This document shows, piece by piece, positions 5,437-6,215 of a stretch of DNA of 6,215 nucleotides. A model generated the notes under the pieces. The model had not been told where the DNA came from. It did no database searches and saw only the letters and a list, made by a program, of their open reading frames with translations. The first letter of the stretch is position 1. Each line of letters begins with the position of its first letter. The stretch covers positions 1-6,215 of the forward strand of contig CALEZT010000205.1 in NCBI GenBank assembly GCA_937927975.1. The letters are read 5' to 3'. This DNA comes from an uncultured Phycisphaerales bacterium (GTDB lineage Bacteria > Planctomycetota > Phycisphaerae > Sedimentisphaerales > Anaerobacaceae). The translations under genes and the position numbers were made by a program.

Positions 5437-6215
5437 TCAGACCACCGGTTTCCTCGCCAGAAACTGGATGTGGTCGCCCTTGTGGGTCCAGCGAGCCACC
5501 ATCGACAGCGGCGTCTTGAACAGACGCCAATACCACGGACAACGGAATTCCACAGACGAGGGCGCCGTGGAACGTACGCCCGAGGTCCAGGTCCTCACGT
5601 GCTCCAGCCCCGCCCGTTCGCACAGTAGAACCACATTGCGAGGCGTGAAAAGGTGAACATGGGCCAGCGGGGAAAGGTACTTCCAGGATTCCCCCAACAG
5701 CCGGCGGGTATAACTGTCCCAGTTCACCGTATCGGCGTAGAAAACCCCGCCCGGGCGAAGAATGCGCCGGCATTCACGCAGAACAGACAACGGATCGCGC
5801 AGATGCTCCATGACCGCGTTCGTGAAAACCACGTCAAAGTGGTTGTCCGGAAAGGCCGCTTCTTCAACCGTCCCTGTGAAAACGTCCAGCCCCAGTTCCG
5901 TTCTGGCAAACTCGCCGGCAGAGGCGCACAACTCGACTCCCCTGGCGTTCCACCCCATGCTGCGGGCCACATCGAGCGCCGCGCCCGCGTTACACCCGAT
6001 CTCCAGCAGATTGCCCGTCTGCCGATACCGCGAGAACCGGCGCAGTTTCCAGCGATTGCGTCGCCGCTGGGTTTGGACCTTCGCCGCGTAACGATCCAGC
6101 CTTTCCGTGTACGACGCGTCATTCCTCTGTTCCAGATCACAAGGCATGGGCGACGTGAAAATCAGCTCGCAGGCGGAGCACTGGCGATAGGCTCCATCCT
6201 TGAGCCGGATCAACT
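5437..6215 (-). CDS. SAM-dependent methyltransferase with N-terminal CxxC, 5' partial
   Basis: The frame runs off the right window edge, so the start is missing; the TTG at 6213 is only the first start-like codon inside the window. Residues are numbered from it (258 visible). CSACELIFTSPMP (12-24) is the second half of a zinc-binding pair that usually precedes this kind of methyltransferase domain (Methyltransf_23 / UbiG-like); the first CxxC should lie just beyond the window. The catalytic fold follows: LLEIGCNAGAAL (69-80; motif I), ARGVELCASA (90-99; E94 should bind the SAM ribose), FDVVFTNAVMEHLRDP (126-141) and RRILRPGGVFYADT (149-162). HVHLFTPRNV (185-194) is the usual post-core element. 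Such proteins modify sugars in O-antigen and capsule clusters. The product probably acts in the cytoplasm, with no membrane segment visible. It is the upstream gene of a pair with the methyltransferase at 4738-5373. Exact reaction unknown. Confidence 0.88.
   Translation of the reverse strand, partial: LIRLKDGAYRQCSACELIFTSPMPCDLEQRNDASYTERLDRYAAKVQTQRRRNRWKLRRFSRYRQTGNLLEIGCNAGAALDVARSMGWNARGVELCASAGEFARTELGLDVFTGTVEEAAFPDNHFDVVFTNAVMEHLRDPLSVLRECRRILRPGGVFYADTVNWDSYTRRLLGESWKYLSPLAHVHLFTPRNVVLLCERAGLEHVRTWTSGVRSTAPSSVEFRCPWYWRLFKTPLSMVARWTHKGDHIQFLARKPVV

Noticed and set aside
4822..5628. 268-codon plus-strand frame across two methyltransferase genes
   Set aside because: It crosses a gene boundary of the opposite strand and shows no conserved motif.
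1..6215. CRISPR array, tRNA, rRNA, insertion sequence, toxin-antitoxin or phage-defence genes
   Set aside because: No spaced repeats, cloverleaf, transposase motifs, terminal inverted repeats or defence domains were seen on either strand.

Overview
The window is a gene-dense piece (about 58-60% GC by eye) of a bacterial surface-polysaccharide / lipopolysaccharide (LPS) decoration locus. All seven genes can be placed in protein families by visible motifs: a double LPS-kinase-like protein, four unrelated-looking class I SAM-dependent methyltransferases, one polysaccharide pyruvyl transferase family protein and one GT4-type glycosyltransferase. A kinase of the WaaP/InaA/Kdo-kinase kind points to a Gram-negative bacterium with an LPS-like envelope. 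The phylum cannot be fixed from the sequence. Planctomycetota or another deep-branching, metagenome-derived lineage is a guess only.

Layout. (1) Plus strand, 1-1645: the 3' part of the tandem kinase gene, whose stop codon overlaps the start of a methyltransferase gene (ATGA), so the two look translationally coupled. (2) Minus strand, 3426 down to 1665: a pyruvyl transferase family gene followed after 34-64 bases by an FkbM-type methyltransferase gene. They converge on the first pair with only 19 bases between stop codons. (3) 3427-3719: the only real intergenic gap, a divergent control region with two weak promoter candidates and a small GNRA-capped hairpin. (4) Plus strand, 3720-4766: the glycosyltransferase. 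(5) Minus strand, 6215 down to 4738: a CxxC-containing methyltransferase cut by the window end, then a second small methyltransferase whose 3' end overlaps the glycosyltransferase gene by 29 bases. Both window edges fall inside genes.

How the genes may work together (inference): the glycosyltransferase adds a sugar to a lipid-linked glycan, and the kinase, pyruvyl transferase and methyltransferases then add phosphate, pyruvate ketals and methyl groups to it. The most interesting points are the two kinase catalytic cores in one polypeptide and their coupling to a methyltransferase, which resembles in principle the kinase plus methyltransferase chemistry of the O-antigen chain terminator WbdD. 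No mobile element, CRISPR array, tRNA or rRNA was seen, and I saw no clear evidence of a wholly new system.
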